This document shows positions 8,461-8,806 of a DNA stretch of 8,806 nucleotides, piece by piece. The translations under genes and the position numbers were made by a program. This stretch comes from Verrucomicrobiota bacterium (GTDB taxonomy: Bacteria > Verrucomicrobiota > Verrucomicrobiia > Opitutales > UBA953), in NCBI GenBank assembly GCA_004293385.1, contig RDYO01000098.1, positions 1 to 8,806 of the forward strand, given 5' to 3'. The notes below the pieces were generated by a model. The model had not been told where the DNA came from, did not search any database, and worked only from the letters and a program-made list of their open reading frames with translations. Positions within the stretch are counted from its first letter, which is position 1; the number at the start of each line of letters is the position of its first letter.

Positions 8461-8502
8461 AAAAAAGATAAGACCGGCAGGTCCTGTGACGGAAGCCGGT
8501 CT
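8461..8502 (-). terminator. Stem-loop plus U-run in the pyrG leader (candidate attenuator)
   Basis: On the minus strand, arms at 8502-8495 and 8478-8471 pair perfectly over 8 bp (AGACCGGC/GCCGGTCT). Inside the 16-nt loop a further 3-bp GTC/GAC helix closes a tetraloop. The 3' arm is followed by TATC and then six T (8466-8461). This is the form of an intrinsic terminator, yet it lies 32 nt before the pyrG start codon. The only gene upstream on this side (sdhC) points the other way, so no minus-strand gene within the window ends here; the hairpin should form in pyrG's own leader. Attenuation of pyrG by leader terminators is known in Gram-positive bacteria, through CTP-dependent G addition pairing with a C-rich stem. 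The stem here lacks that C-rich arm, so any switch would differ. Confidence 0.6.
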
Positions 8503-8512
8503 GGACTTTCGA

Positions 8513-8540
8513 ATTGCATGGCCGAAAAAAACCATGGCAA
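8513..8540 (-). promoter_or_regulatory. Candidate sigma-70 type promoter for pyrG
   Basis: Reading leftward, TTGCCA (8540-8535, five of six matches to TTGACA) is followed after 16 nt by TGCAAT (8518-8513, four of six matches to TATAAT). Transcription would start near 8505-8507, directly before the leader stem-loop, giving a leader of about 78 nt. The match is fair only and the G+C-rich host may use a diverged consensus. Confidence 0.4.
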
Positions 8541-8549
8541 GCGGTTTTT
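8527..8549. repeat. Inverted repeat around the pyrG -35 box (possible operator)
   Basis: AAAAACC at 8527-8533 and GGTTTTT at 8543-8549 are perfect inverted copies separated by 9 nt. The spacer contains the candidate -35 hexamer (8535-8540) of the pyrG promoter. Just outside, CCG on the left and CCGG on the right extend the symmetry imperfectly. The arms are among the few A/T-rich tracts in this stretch. A dimeric repressor site is one reading; a cruciform or chance repeat is another. No family of regulator can be named from it. Confidence 0.3.
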
Positions 8550-8560
8550 CCGGTCGGTCC

Positions 8561-8597
8561 GGGGGGTGACCCGGGGCCATGGGCGTACCCTGGGGGG
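8561..8597 (+). other. Cluster of G-tracts (near-canonical G-quadruplex motif)
   Basis: On the plus strand four G-runs occur close together: six G at 8561-8566, four at 8573-8576, three at 8581-8583 and six at 8592-8597, with loops of 6, 4 and 8 nt. A further six-G run is at 8633-8638. The last loop is one base longer than the usual 7-nt rule, and local CCC runs could instead form ordinary hairpins (for example CCGGG at 8559-8563 with CCCGG at 8570-8574). The cluster lies between the two divergent candidate promoters. Confidence 0.3.
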
Positions 8598-8623
8598 TGC
8601 CATTCGACCCCTTATGAGGGTTT

Positions 8624-8652
8624 TTCACAATCGGGGGGCGTCTCGCTAATAC
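8624..8652 (+). promoter_or_regulatory. Candidate promoter for the sdhC gene
   Basis: TTCACA (8624-8629, five of six matches to TTGACA) is followed after 17 nt by TAATAC (8647-8652, three of six matches). A start near 8659 would give a leader of roughly 70 nt. The -35 box and spacing are good but the -10 box is weak, and the rest of the 303-bp intergenic region offers no better pair toward sdhC. Confidence 0.3.
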
Positions 8653-8731
8653 CTCCCCTTTTCCCTGCGTCCGGGGTGGGAACAAAGGAAACTGCCTATT
8701 TGATGCTTTTTGCATCCCGTCCCGCTCCGCC

Positions 8732-8806
8732 ATGTCCGCAAGCTCCTGCTGTTCCAGCTGTCGTCCCTCTTCCATCGGGAAGAAGGTCGTGATGGCCCTC
8801 ACCGGC
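8732..8806 (+). CDS. sdhC: Succinate dehydrogenase/fumarate reductase cytochrome b subunit, N-terminus only
   Basis: From the ATG at 8732 the plus strand reads 25 codons to the window edge without a stop. Residues 13-25 (PSSIGKKVVMALTG runs from 12) match the start of the first transmembrane helix in the single-chain cytochrome b of succinate dehydrogenases found in Verrucomicrobiota, Bacteroidota and relatives. There the SSIGKK motif precedes a span with a haem-ligand histidine, which would lie beyond the edge. This subunit anchors SdhA and SdhB in the inner membrane and passes electrons to quinone. The N-terminal extension contains three cysteines (C6, C7, C10). No in-frame start lies close upstream, and no Shine-Dalgarno is seen: the 11 nt before ATG are nearly all C with T and G. 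Expected neighbours sdhA and sdhB would lie to the right. With only 25 residues the call is good but not certain. Confidence 0.72.
   Translation, partial: MSASSCCSSCRPSSIGKKVVMALTG

Noticed and set aside
8430..8519. Possible leader peptide starting at the minus-strand ATG at 8519
   Set aside because: This ATG overlaps the candidate -10 box, upstream of the predicted transcription start. The frame runs on across the pyrG start in another phase, so it does not look like a short attenuator peptide.
8609..8625. Plus-strand mini-hairpin CCCT/AGGG followed by five T
   Set aside because: The stem is only 4 bp with a 4-nt loop, and there is no plus-strand gene upstream to terminate; too weak to call.
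8514..8792. Plus-strand open frame of 92 codons near the right edge
   Set aside because: It is in a different frame from the sdhC N-terminus and has no recognisable features; the SSIGKK frame starting at 8732 explains the region better.
8425..8802. Minus-strand open frame of 125 codons covering the intergenic region
   Set aside because: It overlaps the sdhC start, both candidate promoters and the pyrG leader, resembles no family I know, and ends in the pyrG start codon region. It looks like chance openness.

Overview
The window is GC-rich (roughly two thirds G+C or more by eye) and densely coding. Eight genes lie head to tail on the minus strand, and one gene fragment points away from them at the right edge. 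I see no tRNA, rRNA, CRISPR array, insertion sequence, origin or phage gene. The composition, the PyrG sequence, the MoxR/DUF58/Bat layout with a DUF4381-like gene, and the start of a succinate dehydrogenase cytochrome b of the SSIGKK..MALTG type suggest a Verrucomicrobiota bacterium, perhaps Opitutia-like. That placement is inference at moderate confidence; no marker here proves it.

Layout, read on the minus strand from right to left. First is pyrG (8428-6827), CTP synthase, complete with all catalytic residues. After an 88-bp gap with two small GC hairpins comes a compact Bat-type (Bacteroides aerotolerance) cluster: moxR AAA+ ATPase (6738-5770), a DUF58 protein with a VWA-like domain (5754-4846), a small single-span DUF4381-like membrane protein with a proline-rich tail (4846-4211), batA (4211-3168) and batB (3164-2151), both membrane-anchored VWA proteins with intact metal-binding motifs, batC (2154-1183), an exported TPR protein, and the first 393 codons of batD (1181 to the left edge). 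Junctions from DUF58 to batD overlap by 1-4 nt or are separated by 1-3 nt, so these genes are almost certainly co-transcribed and translationally coupled.

On the plus strand a gene begins at 8732 and runs off the right edge. Its 25 visible codons look like the N-terminus of the succinate dehydrogenase/fumarate reductase cytochrome b subunit (SdhC). The 303-bp region between it and pyrG is the main regulatory segment. Reading toward pyrG it holds a candidate promoter, an inverted repeat around the -35 box, and a stem-loop followed by a U-run just before the start codon, which looks like a transcription attenuator. Toward sdhC it holds a weaker candidate promoter and a G-tract cluster.

How the genes may work together: in known MoxR/VWA systems the AAA+ ATPase remodels or activates partners bound through VWA metal sites. 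BatA and BatB place VWA domains at the membrane, BatC and BatD supply exported interaction domains, and DUF58 is the likely cytoplasmic partner of MoxR. The biological output of Bat systems is still poorly defined (aerotolerance, stress and envelope roles are proposed). I found no wholly new system. The points most worth following are the pyrG leader, the scarcity of Shine-Dalgarno sites, the insertion in BatC and the proline tail of the DUF4381-like protein.
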